From Gardnerella vaginalis (GTDB lineage Bacteria; Actinomycetota; Actinomycetes; Actinomycetales; Bifidobacteriaceae): a stretch of 64,000 nucleotides of DNA. The DNA lies in contig CAMPUL010000003.1 in assembly GCA_946997215.1 (NCBI GenBank), forward strand, positions 1-64,000, written 5' to 3'. The translations under genes and the position numbers were made by a program. Position 1 is the first letter of the stretch. Each line of letters opens with the position of its first letter. The notes beneath the pieces are model-generated. The model worked only from the letters and a program-made list of their open reading frames with translations. It did not search any database and was not told where the DNA came from. Of the stretch, positions 57,101 through 64,000 are shown piece after piece.

Positions 57101-58278
57101 CAGCTCCAGATACTGCTCGTAAAATCCGCGAGTGGATTGACGAAAACTACGATTATCTTCCAGGAATAAACGAGAATCCACAAGAAGATTTTATTTGGCA
57201 AGATTTTAGCGAAGTCTTTACTAAAGCTGCGATTAGTGTTGTTGGAGCGCAAATCCACCCAGAAGTTTTAAGCGATGAACAGTTGCAACGGCTATCTCCT
57301 TATTTGCGCGTAACTTTTAGCGTTGAGCAAAAGAAATCTAATCCAAACAAACCTAATCAAAACAACTCGCATAATCGAAACAACAAGCGTATTAAGCCTA
57401 CTGTTTTAGGAACAGACAAGTCGCTAATAAGCCTTCAGAATCGCTTTGCAAAATCAGCTCAAGAGTGTGCGTTAAATGTTGTTAACAGCAAGGCAATTAA
57501 AGCAGCAGAGGCCGGAAATGTTGTTGAGCGAGCAGATTTATTACACAAGTCTGGTGCAACTAATCTTTCTAGATCTCAAATGGTTTGGCAAGGCGCGCTT
57601 AACATGCTTATTTTAGACGATAAGCGCATTACATCTAGATGGCTCGGAAGCGAGGCTTTGCTACTTGCTTCTGCACCTTATAAGTCTTCTAAAGATTTGG
57701 CTCAAGATTTGCAAATGGCAGCTATTAAGCGACTTATACCAAATACGCAAAAAATTACTAACGATGTTGAGCTTAAAGAAGCCGTTGGAAATATTGCCGA
57801 AGTTTACGAAGACACGGTTTATAGTGTTGCGCACAGTGTTATTGCTATTTTGGAGCGATTTGCTAAAGTCGAGTCTGCTGTTAGCGGCAAAGCCGACTTG
57901 CCAATGCTTAGTGTTCTTCAATCGATTAAAGAACACGCATCTTCGCTTGTTTTTCCTGGATTTATTGCAAAAGCAGATTCTAGCGCACTTACTTCAATAG
58001 AGCGCTACTTGCATGCGGATTTGATTCGACTTAGCAAAGCTAAGTTAGACAAAAATCGAGATGTTCAATGGGCTTGGCAGGCAGATGAAGCTCATAAGAT
58101 TGTGTTAGAAGCTCAAAAGAGAGCAGAAAGCTTGCCTGCAGGACCTAATAGAGATGAGGCTCAAGAAAAAGCACAAAAACTAAAGTGGATGTGCGAAGAA
58201 TTCTACGTTTCTCTTTGGGCGCAAGAGCTTGGAACAGCATACCCGATTAGTATTCAGCGCATGAAAAAACTATGTTAG
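54196..58278 (+). CDS. hrpA: ATP-dependent RNA helicase HrpA
   Basis: A large DEAH helicase, about 1360 residues (the family is about 1300). Motif I GQTGSGKTTQIPK (about 32), motif II DEAHERSLNID, motif III SATIDSAKF, motif V ATNVAETSLTVPDI and motif VI QRSGRCGRI (about 378). The helicase core is followed by the ratchet-like, OB and long C-terminal domain unique to HrpA. It resolves stalled ribosomes and mRNA structure. I start at ATG 54196, with CAGGA upstream, rather than the TTG two codons earlier. Confidence 0.96.
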   Translation: MNFDYPSELPICSAHDQIIEAIKESQIIIVSGQTGSGKTTQIPKMALELGRGGRGKQIVHTQPRRLAARTVAERIASEMGVKLGEEIGYQVRFNDESSSKTKLRIVTDGILLAQIQRDPLLTRYDTIIIDEAHERSLNIDFLLGYLTTLLPKRKDLKLIITSATIDSAKFKDHFEQALHIKVPVIEVSGRTYPVRVLYEPLGSAPSLMKHVPGFADIAMDDESVAQSQSLSSFSQSGDICDEDIASAVTRACAQLVIHSNHTQGARDIMVFASGERDIREFEASLRSYFGTRTSDMNRSDAIEIVPLFARLSSKDQHRVFEHHTHQRIVIATNVAETSLTVPDIRYVVDPGFARISRYSKSAKVQRLPIEPISQASADQRSGRCGRIADGIAIRLYSREDYDTRPRFTDPEILRTSLGAVVLHMLSVGVAKTGEDITNFGFIDPPDIKAVSDGFNELSELGAISRKSGVISLTRIGRELSHIPIDIRLGRMIIEAARNTTPNTLAAILVIVAFLSLQDPRERPEDKRDEADRLHNRYADELSDFLTALNIWDRIFQADGEISNNALRRLCKEEFFHFLRLKQWKDLVNQLKDLCKELHYNVGEALPIKRAPLQIRQLPNNQQAAHSLCCTWDYQGIHSSMLSGLLSMIGMQVIREPKASDFAGLRGTAKIRAIKRAQKMAKNDYQGARSTRFSIFPSSSVSKATPSWIMCTELVETSRLWARYCAQIDPAWAESLAKNLTRVTYLDAHWSASKGAAIAQSKVLLYGLPIVQNRTVQWSKINPYESRMLMIRQGLVEGNVQQRFPFNDFISSNINVLNDADNQTNRTRQASETVNDEDLFTFYDNKLPQEATTIADLAKWWKNYRLQDPHFLDFNPDCVERLQYANDTDLADYPDTWHTIGTDGQKINLRLSYIYDPHNPLDGVTVHVPLHALLRLKPQEFTWNVPGLLDELIIGMIKSLPKTLRVQFVPAPDTARKIREWIDENYDYLPGINENPQEDFIWQDFSEVFTKAAISVVGAQIHPEVLSDEQLQRLSPYLRVTFSVEQKKSNPNKPNQNNSHNRNNKRIKPTVLGTDKSLISLQNRFAKSAQECALNVVNSKAIKAAEAGNVVERADLLHKSGATNLSRSQMVWQGALNMLILDDKRITSRWLGSEALLLASAPYKSSKDLAQDLQMAAIKRLIPNTQKITNDVELKEAVGNIAEVYEDTVYSVAHSVIAILERFAKVESAVSGKADLPMLSVLQSIKEHASSLVFPGFIAKADSSALTSIERYLHADLIRLSKAKLDKNRDVQWAWQADEAHKIVLEAQKRAESLPAGPNRDEAQEKAQKLKWMCEEFYVSLWAQELGTAYPISIQRMKKLC

Positions 58279-58295
58279 CGTAAAAACTATGTTAG
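58265..58295. repeat. 17-bp-period repeat containing the hrpA stop codon
   Basis: AAAAACTATGTTAG at 58265-58278, whose TAG is the hrpA stop, repeats exactly at 58282-58295. Confidence 0.9.
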
Positions 58296-58321
58296 TTTAA
58301 AAATGCGCGGCATAAGAATAC

Positions 58322-58375
58322 AAAAAAGTGGTCACTATCCACGCAGCCAAAGATGACTGCAAGATAGTGACCACT
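58322..58375 (-). terminator. Terminator of the MFS transporter gene
   Basis: AGTGGTCACTATC (58327-58339) pairs perfectly with GATAGTGACCACT (58363-58375), 13 bp; six T follow on the minus strand. It also separates convergent hrpA. Confidence 0.92.
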
Positions 58376-58396
58376 AACATATTGAGTAAATAATAA

Positions 58397-59800
58397 TTAC
58401 TCTTTAACCATAAGGCTACGAGCAATGTAAACTACTAAGCCAATAAAGGCTACAATAGCGCCCATCATAAGCAAGTTAGAATAACCTGCACCTAAGCCTT
58501 GGATTCCAGCAAAAGAGAATCCTTTTAGCAAGTTTCCGCCAAAGAAACCGCTGAAAATGGAAATACCGATTGATGCAGTAACATTCATAACTAAATCGTT
58601 CATACCGCATCCACGACCCGATTCTTCAACAGGCAATGCGCTAAGAACCGTTGAAACGATTGGCGAATACATAAGTCCGCAACCAGCGTAGTAAACGCAT
58701 GCGCACAAAGTTAGAACAAGGAATCCGCAATTGATGAATACAGCAGCTCCGACCCATCCAAGAATCATGAGAACAGCAGCTGTAATAATGCCAGCTTTAC
58801 GTCCAATGAAACCGATAATTGCTCCAGAGCATGTTCCAAACACTGCTGCTACAACAAATGCCCATACAAGGTAGGAAGAAACTGCCTCAGTGCTCATATG
58901 ATACAAAGCTCCACCAATAACATTGTAAATTGGAGGCATGCAGTAGTTTGTAAAGTAGAAGATGAAGATCAAAATAATGCCCGAAAGCCAACGCTTATTC
59001 TTAAAGAATGCAGGAGTTACAAACGGGTTCTTTGCCTTCATAATATAACCAGCAAACACAACAAACAGCACGATGGATCCAAGTAGCAATCCCCAAGCTT
59101 TGTAAGAGAAGAACAAAGTCAGCAATGCAACAGCAATACCAAACACTGTAAAGCCGAGTTTATCAATCTTTCCACCAATACCGTTCTTAGTTGGTAAGCA
59201 TTTAACAAGTACTGGCAGGAATAGAATGGTTACTGCAGGAATAAGGAACAAATATTGCCAAGCGATAGAGCTTAAAAGACCAGCAGCAAATACGCCAATA
59301 GAAGCAGAAAGCTGATAGGCTGCAGTAAAGAGTCCAAAGAAAATTACCTTAAGATCGTTGCGCAAATACTTAGTTGCAATAACAAGGAATGAAGAACCTG
59401 CTACTTGCTCGCCAGCTGTTTGTAAAATACGCGCAATAATAACAGTCCACAAGTTTGGAGTGAAGAAGAAGTTTGCAATAAAACCGAACAAGGATCCAAC
59501 AAACAGTGTTACAAGTCCGATTGTTATGAGTCTACGAAGCGACACAAAGTCACCCAAAGAGCCGTAAATAAAGCACACAATGCCTAAAACAATAATTGGC
59601 AAACTCGTAATAAGCGAAGCTTGATTAGGAGCACCAACAGCTTTACCAATCTGATCGAATACCAGATTAAATCCCTGCAAACACAATGTTCCAAGAATAA
59701 AGGTTATAAGAAGTAAAATTAGCGAGTAAATCGCCACTTTGTCGCGGGTTTTTGGATCCTCGTATGGGTCTACCGCGCTAGATTTTGCAATCTCAGTCAT
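58397..59800 (-). CDS. Major facilitator superfamily transporter (DHA2-like)
   Basis: A 467-residue membrane protein with about 14 hydrophobic segments, the size of drug:H+ antiporter-2 type MFS proteins. The loop motif YGSLGDFVSLRRLITIG (about 79-95) matches the MFS G-D-(R/K) signature. Its substrate is unknown. It lies 141 bp downstream of a nucleoside hydrolase gene on the same strand, which suggests a nucleoside- or base-related cargo, but a hairpin lies between them and the link is only positional. Confidence 0.85.
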   Translation of the reverse strand: MTEIAKSSAVDPYEDPKTRDKVAIYSLILLLITFILGTLCLQGFNLVFDQIGKAVGAPNQASLITSLPIIVLGIVCFIYGSLGDFVSLRRLITIGLVTLFVGSLFGFIANFFFTPNLWTVIIARILQTAGEQVAGSSFLVIATKYLRNDLKVIFFGLFTAAYQLSASIGVFAAGLLSSIAWQYLFLIPAVTILFLPVLVKCLPTKNGIGGKIDKLGFTVFGIAVALLTLFFSYKAWGLLLGSIVLFVVFAGYIMKAKNPFVTPAFFKNKRWLSGIILIFIFYFTNYCMPPIYNVIGGALYHMSTEAVSSYLVWAFVVAAVFGTCSGAIIGFIGRKAGIITAAVLMILGWVGAAVFINCGFLVLTLCACVYYAGCGLMYSPIVSTVLSALPVEESGRGCGMNDLVMNVTASIGISIFSGFFGGNLLKGFSFAGIQGLGAGYSNLLMMGAIVAFIGLVVYIARSLMVKE

Positions 59801-59846
59801 AATAATCCAATCAATTAATATTTTTAGTTTCTACATTGGTAAATAA

Positions 59847-59889
59847 GGCACGTCGTATATTGCGAAAATGTTGCGATTTACGGCGTGTC
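59847..59889. other. Long inverted repeat between the nucleoside hydrolase and MFS genes
   Basis: GGCACGTCGTA (59847-59857) can pair with TACGGCGTGTC (59879-59889), 11 pairs with two G-U. The 21-base loop holds two copies of TTGCGA. No T run follows on either strand, so it is more likely an operator or mRNA element than a terminator. Confidence 0.55.
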
Positions 59890-59941
59890 GAACAACAAAA
59901 AGCGTAGTTAAAACGGAATTAAAAACGCATGAAATCCACAC

Positions 59942-60898
59942 TCAGCCAGCGATTTTAGCCAAGCCAAAAATACGCGTCATAAACTCGTTCAAGAATCGTG
60001 GAACATCAACGCCAACAGCAACTTGCATTGTTTTAACAGGATCATTCAAGCGCGTAACGTCTCCAATTGTGCGTCCACGAGTTGGACCTTCAACATCCAC
60101 TTGCATATTGATTGGAAGCGTTGTAACAAGCGTTGGATCCACAGCTACAGCCACTGCCAAAGGATCATGCAAGCCGCATCCGCCAAGGTGCGGAGCCGTA
60201 GTCTCATATGCCTTAATGTAAAAATCGGTCATATCTGCAAGGAACTTGCCAGCCTTTGTGCCAAGGTCACGCCACTGCTTTGTCTCCTTGTAAGTAAGCA
60301 AAGTCTGTAATGTAACATCCAAGCCAACCATTGTTACTGGAGCACCAGAGCGGAAGAGTACATCTGCAGCATCTGGGTCTTGAGATATATTCGCCTCAGT
60401 CCAAGCGTTTACGTTTCCATGAATAGTAAGCGCGCCGCCCATAAGAACAATCTTGCCAATCTCATCTTTGATTTCTGGAGCCTTCTTCAATGCAGCAGCA
60501 ATATTTGTCATTGGTCCTGTTGGAACATACACCAAATCCTTGCCATATTTCTTTACAGAATCAATAATGAAATCAACAGCGGATTCATCTTCTGCTTTGC
60601 GAGGAGAATCTGGAATCTCAACATCGCCAATTCCGTTATCTCCGTGAATAAATGCAGATATTGGAAGAACTTCAAACGAATCTTTTGTGCTTGCGTGCGA
60701 AAGTCCCTTATAAACTTTTACTTCTGGATGCCCAAGTAAGTCTGTGATTGCAAGCGCGTTACGAACACCTTGCTCCATTAAAACGTTGCCATACGTACCA
60801 GTTATGCCAATAAGCTCCATTTCAGGGCTTCCAAGAGCATAAGATATAGCGAGAGTATCGTCAACACCAGTATCAAGATCAAGAATCAGCTTCTTCAC
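59942..60898 (-). CDS. Ribonucleoside (inosine-uridine type) hydrolase
   Basis: A 318-residue enzyme that splits nucleosides into base and ribose. The Ca-binding motif LDLDTGVDDTLA (about 5-16), GALTIHGNVN, the EANISQDPDAADVLF motif and the active-site HDPLA (His-Asp, about 238) are all present. Start is GTG 60898 with AAGGGAGGT upstream (60906-60914); the frame is open 25 codons further back. Family members act on pyrimidine or purine ribosides; the specificity cannot be told. Possibly co-transcribed with the MFS gene. Confidence 0.93.
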   Translation of the reverse strand: MKKLILDLDTGVDDTLAISYALGSPEMELIGITGTYGNVLMEQGVRNALAITDLLGHPEVKVYKGLSHASTKDSFEVLPISAFIHGDNGIGDVEIPDSPRKAEDESAVDFIIDSVKKYGKDLVYVPTGPMTNIAAALKKAPEIKDEIGKIVLMGGALTIHGNVNAWTEANISQDPDAADVLFRSGAPVTMVGLDVTLQTLLTYKETKQWRDLGTKAGKFLADMTDFYIKAYETTAPHLGGCGLHDPLAVAVAVDPTLVTTLPINMQVDVEGPTRGRTIGDVTRLNDPVKTMQVAVGVDVPRFLNEFMTRIFGLAKIAG

Positions 60899-61315
60899 TT
60901 GAGTTACCTCCCTTTGTGTATTTGGCATGATTTTACAGTCGTTGTAAATCATGGATTGCACGAATATTTTCAAAATTATTCAAATGCAACCAAGCAAAAA
61001 TTCTATCCACATAATTTTGAAAATCAACATTACAATTAGATAATTTTAGACATATAATTGTTTCTCTATTGTGCAATAGTTTGCGATTTTTGTTATAAAA
61101 TGTTCCAATCGCAAGCAAAAGTTAAATTAAATAAACAAACGTTTAGATTATACTTAAAAACTAACATTCAAACACAAACATTCAAATATAACAATCTAAA
61201 AAATTTTGTGAAAAATGTTAAAAAATAATCAAAGAAAAACCTAAAAATAAAACGCGCGACACGCACCACGGCACATCGCGCAATCTAATAGTCAACACAA
61301 ACTAAACGCAAAAAC
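60899..61315. other. 417-bp non-coding region between the nucleoside hydrolase and glnA2
   Basis: AT-rich, no reading frame of note. It contains the nucleoside hydrolase promoter region (minus strand) and the glnA2 terminator at 61245-61281. I see no other structure. Confidence 0.6.
61245..61281 (-). terminator. Terminator of glnA2
   Basis: On the minus strand GCGCGA (61276-61281) pairs with TCGCGC (61254-61259), with GTTTTATTTTT following. The loop is 16 bases. Confidence 0.65.
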
Positions 61316-62653
61316 CTACAGTCTAGGCAAGTATTTCTCGAGTTCGTAAGGCGTTACTTGTCGACGATACTCTTCCCACTCTTTATGCTTATTGCGCAAG
61401 AAGTATTCAAACGCATGCTCACCTAATACGCTAGCTACAAAATCAGACTTCTCCATAATCTTCAAAGCTTCATCCAAAGACTCAGGAAGAGGCTGAATGC
61501 CCATAGCTTGACGCTCAGCATCCGTAAGCTCCCAAACGTCGTCGCTAGTAGGATCGCACAAAGTCATTTGCTTTTCAATGCCATCTAAGCCAGCAGCCAA
61601 CAAAACAGAGTATGCAAGATATGGATTCGCAACAGGGTCAAGCGCGCGAAACTCCATACGGCAAGAATTGCCTTTGCCTGGTTTATATTGAGGCACACGC
61701 AAAAGCGCGGAACGGTTGCTATGACCCCAGCAAACATAGCTAGGAGCTTCCGCTCCACCCCACAAGCGCTTATAAGAGTTAACGTATTGATCTGTAACAG
61801 CGCAAATTTCTGCAGCATGATGCAAAATACCAGCCGCAAATTGGCGCGCAATAAGAGACATATTAAACTCTTGACCAGCCTCGTAGAAAGCGTTGGAATC
61901 TCCTTCAAACAGGCTTAGATGCGTGTGCATACCAGAACCAGGCTGATCTGTAAGCGGCTTAGGCATAAAGCTGGCATACATTCCGCGCTCAAGAGAAATC
62001 TCCTTAACAACAGTGCGGAAAGTCATAATGTTATCTGCAGTAGTAAGAGCATCTGCATATCTTAAGTCAATCTCGTTTTGACCAGGGCCGCCTTCGTGGT
62101 GAGAATACTCAACAGAAATACCCATCTGTTCAAGCATGCTCACGGCACTACGACGAAAGTCCATTGCCGAACTTCTTGGAACGTGGTCAAAATACCCACC
62201 TTCATCAATAGGAACAGGTGCTTTAGACCAATCGTCTTGCGCTTCAAATAAGTAAAACTCAATTTCTGGATGAACGTAAAAAGTAAAGCCCTTTTCTTTA
62301 GCTTTTGCGAGCGCAGTTTTAAGAACGTGACGAGGGTCTCCAAGAGACGGCTCACCATCTGGCGTTAAAACATCGCAAAACATGCGTGCCGTACCTTCTG
62401 GACCGCCATGCCATGGCAAAAGTTGGAAAGTCGAAGGATCTGGCTTAACAATCATATCGTCTTCTAAAACACGAGTCATGCCTTCAATCGCAGAACCGTC
62501 AAAGCCAATACCCTCTTCAAACGCAGCTTCAAGCTCTGCTGGAGCAATAGCAACCGATTTAAGCGTTCCAAGAACATCCGTGAACCATAGTCGAATAAAA
62601 CGAACGTCACGCTCTTCAACTGTACGCAAAGCGAATTCTTGCTGTCTATCCAT
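61316..62653 (-). CDS. glnA2: Glutamine synthetase type I (GlnA2-like)
   Basis: Makes glutamine from glutamate and ammonia. 445 residues, the short GlnA2 form; the opening MDRQQEFALRTVEERDVRFIRLWFTD matches actinobacterial GlnA2, by memory. Active-site motifs: FDGSAIEGM, EFYLFEAQDDW, NEIDLRYADAL, GSGMHTHLSLF and NSYKRL. I do not see the adenylylation loop (NLYDLP) of GlnA1. Upstream spacer to the next gene is 177 bp. Single gene with its own terminator. Confidence 0.94.
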   Translation of the reverse strand: MDRQQEFALRTVEERDVRFIRLWFTDVLGTLKSVAIAPAELEAAFEEGIGFDGSAIEGMTRVLEDDMIVKPDPSTFQLLPWHGGPEGTARMFCDVLTPDGEPSLGDPRHVLKTALAKAKEKGFTFYVHPEIEFYLFEAQDDWSKAPVPIDEGGYFDHVPRSSAMDFRRSAVSMLEQMGISVEYSHHEGGPGQNEIDLRYADALTTADNIMTFRTVVKEISLERGMYASFMPKPLTDQPGSGMHTHLSLFEGDSNAFYEAGQEFNMSLIARQFAAGILHHAAEICAVTDQYVNSYKRLWGGAEAPSYVCWGHSNRSALLRVPQYKPGKGNSCRMEFRALDPVANPYLAYSVLLAAGLDGIEKQMTLCDPTSDDVWELTDAERQAMGIQPLPESLDEALKIMEKSDFVASVLGEHAFEYFLRNKHKEWEEYRRQVTPYELEKYLPRL

Positions 62654-62830
62654 ATCTACAGTCCAATCAATTTAAGTGTGTAACTATATGTTTTTCTCTC
62701 ATACTCTTTAACTAATATTTAAGAGACTAATTATTATATTATCTCTTACTTTTCGCTTTTATTTAGCTTTATGAGCATGAATTTACTTATTTTTAATGTA
62801 ACAATCTAGTAGCAATCTATTTAACATAGA

Positions 62831-63523
62831 CTACATCTTTTTGCCATATTTATAAAAAATCTCTTTTGCTTGATCATCGCTTAAATCATCTGTACTTGTA
62901 ACTTCAATCCCAGATTCTTTAAGATCTTTAACACTTGAGTAGCAAATCATAAGATCTTCAACGCATCTAGCAGACATTGCAAGAATCATAGGTGGAACAG
63001 CATCTAAAACACCTTGCTTATATTCGTAGATTTTTGCATCGATTTTATTAGCACGATTCACCATTAAAATAGCAGGCATTCCGCGAAAATAGTCGGTAAA
63101 TTTTTTAACTGATTTTTCTGGATTGTCTTCGTCTAAATCGCGTAAAACTGCCACTCCCCCATTTTCGTCGTTAAAACAATCCGCATTAACTCCAGCCATT
63201 TTGCAAAAACATGCAAGAAGCTCCCCTGGCTCTATAGCTGTTAAGAACAGCGCGCACTTTGCCTTTTTTCCAAGCAGACCTTGCAAATCTTCTTCAAAAT
63301 CTGCTTGCTCAATCTTTTTTACAGCATCATCGATTGAATCACGATTTTGCTCTTCGCTAAACTCTTTTTCAAAACCAAGCAATGCGTCTTCAAGTTCTTT
63401 ATCGGTAAAAGAAGTACGAACATCGTTAGAATCATTAGAACCAACGCCATTATTGCCATTAACGCCATTATTATTATCGCTAACGTTATTGTTTTTATTC
63501 AAATCGTCGTTATCTTTACACAT
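62831..63523 (-). CDS. Uncharacterised bifidobacterial-type protein
   Basis: A 230-residue cytoplasmic protein I do not recognise. The first 35 residues are Asn-rich low complexity (N-N-G-V repeats). The rest is acidic and looks globular, with KCALFLTAIEPGELLACFCKMAGV (about 90-113, about three Cys) and the alternating helices SVKKFTDYFRGMPAILMVNRANK and VPPMILAMSARCVEDL. No signal or membrane segment. AAGGTGG precedes ATG. It lies 160 bp downstream of dnaE on the same strand and could share its transcript. Confidence 0.7.
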   Translation of the reverse strand: MCKDNDDLNKNNNVSDNNNGVNGNNGVGSNDSNDVRTSFTDKELEDALLGFEKEFSEEQNRDSIDDAVKKIEQADFEEDLQGLLGKKAKCALFLTAIEPGELLACFCKMAGVNADCFNDENGGVAVLRDLDEDNPEKSVKKFTDYFRGMPAILMVNRANKIDAKIYEYKQGVLDAVPPMILAMSARCVEDLMICYSSVKDLKESGIEVTSTDDLSDDQAKEIFYKYGKKM

Positions 63524-63651
63524 ATTTTTCCACCTTCTAAATCACAAAACCTTGTTTTTACTTATCTTTACTTGCTTTACTTATCTTGATCACTTCTTAA
63601 AACGCTTAAAATCACTCTAAATCACTCTAAGAATATTCTACGCGATTAGCT

Positions 63652-63690
63652 TTATTTTAGGCGCTTATTTTAGGCGCTTATTTTAAGCAC
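63652..63690. repeat. 13-bp tandem repeat containing the dnaE stop codon
   Basis: TTATTTTAGGCGC at 63652-63664 and 63665-63677 (identical) and TTATTTTAAGCAC at 63678-63690. The last unit contains the dnaE stop codon (63683-63685). Confidence 0.88.
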
Positions 63691-64000
63691 TTGGTAAGCA
63701 AGCTGGACCAAACAATATTTTTAGCTCTGCAAAAAGTGACGTATCTCGCTTGACTCTAAATCTATCTCCAAAAGATAAGACTTTTGCGCACCCCTTAGAG
63801 TCAATCAAAGCAAGATTTACTTCGCAACAACCAGGATGCCTTGTAACAATGTTTTCAAGCTCTTTTATACGAGACTTTTCTAGCGCTTGCAAAGGCAAAA
63901 CAATAGTTACAGGTTGAGCGTCTTCTGCCTCTAAGCTTGGAACTTCAAAATCCGTAGCTCTTAAAGAAACAGTTTCGTCTCGAACTTCTACCTGGCCCCT
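63683..64000 (-). CDS. dnaE: DNA polymerase III alpha subunit, 3' end (cut by window)
   Basis: The C-terminal 105 residues of a protein that runs past the window's right edge. The frame reads VEVRDETVSLRATDFEVPSL and ends with a segment matching the OB-fold/tail of actinobacterial DnaE: LPLQALEKSRIKELENIV, TRHPGCCEVNLALID, VLSFGDRFRVKRDTSLFAELKILFGPACL. It is the replicative polymerase's catalytic subunit. The apparent start at 63898 is only an internal TTG. The catalytic part is not visible. Confidence 0.8.
   Translation of the reverse strand, partial: RGQVEVRDETVSLRATDFEVPSLEAEDAQPVTIVLPLQALEKSRIKELENIVTRHPGCCEVNLALIDSKGCAKVLSFGDRFRVKRDTSLFAELKILFGPACLPSA

Overview
The window reads as chromosomal DNA of an AT-rich member of the Bifidobacteriaceae. 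Gardnerella is the best guess. The pointers are actinobacterial families (DUF3043, DUF4191, DUF2530, an ANTAR response regulator, GlnA2-type glutamine synthetase), bifidobacterial-style ECF vitamin/amino-acid transporters, an L-lactate dehydrogenase, and base composition well below that of most Bifidobacterium. I could not run a database search, so the genus is inference. I support 50 protein-coding genes (one of them a 29-residue leader peptide, one cut by the window edge), three tRNAs, one TPP riboswitch, one transcription attenuator, about a dozen intrinsic terminators and many short tandem repeats. There is no transposase, integrase, prophage or CRISPR array. The only accessory-looking cargo is an AbiE-type toxin-antitoxin pair.

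Layout. 1-9.3 kb: glycogen debranching enzyme; a yraN-yifB-dprA cluster (DNA uptake/processing); a lone succinate dehydrogenase/fumarate reductase flavoprotein; tRNA-Leu; a DUF34/Nif3 protein. 9.3-14.5 kb: polA, an ANTAR regulator and a MenA-like prenyltransferase. 14.5-22.8 kb: two ECF transporter loci. The first (EcfT, dual EcfA, two near-identical S components) lies behind a leader peptide with three consecutive Trp codons and a terminator/antiterminator pair, so it is very probably a tryptophan importer controlled by attenuation. The second (YkoE plus a fused YkoD-YkoC) lies behind a TPP riboswitch. 23-30.4 kb: M20 dipeptidase, membrane proteins, a thyA-folA-phosphatase run, OsmC and a GT4 glycosyltransferase. 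30.5-39 kb: universal stress protein, two secreted cell-wall hydrolases, a SenX3-like histidine kinase that has lost its phosphoacceptor histidine, phoU, gpmA and lysS.

39.5-47.2 kb is the most variable-looking part. It holds tRNA-Pro, a LAxTG-anchored BspA-like surface protein whose promoter spacer contains a 16-base homopolymer, a DUF4037/DUF4125 pair, and abiEi-abiEii bounded by two copies of the same terminator sequence. 47.2-64 kb returns to housekeeping: HAD hydrolase, sufT-sufU-sufS, ldh, hflX, an RsmC-like methyltransferase, hrpA, a nucleoside hydrolase with an MFS transporter, glnA2, an uncharacterised protein and the 3' end of dnaE.

A window-wide oddity is that many genes carry short direct repeats (units of about 8-23 bp) that span or abut their stop codons. 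The clearest are dprA, the NlpC/P60 gene, the histidine kinase, lysS, the DUF4037 gene, the HAD gene, sufU, hrpA and dnaE. I regard this, the Trp attenuator on an ECF operon, the His-less kinase and the homopolymer promoter as the observations most worth following up.
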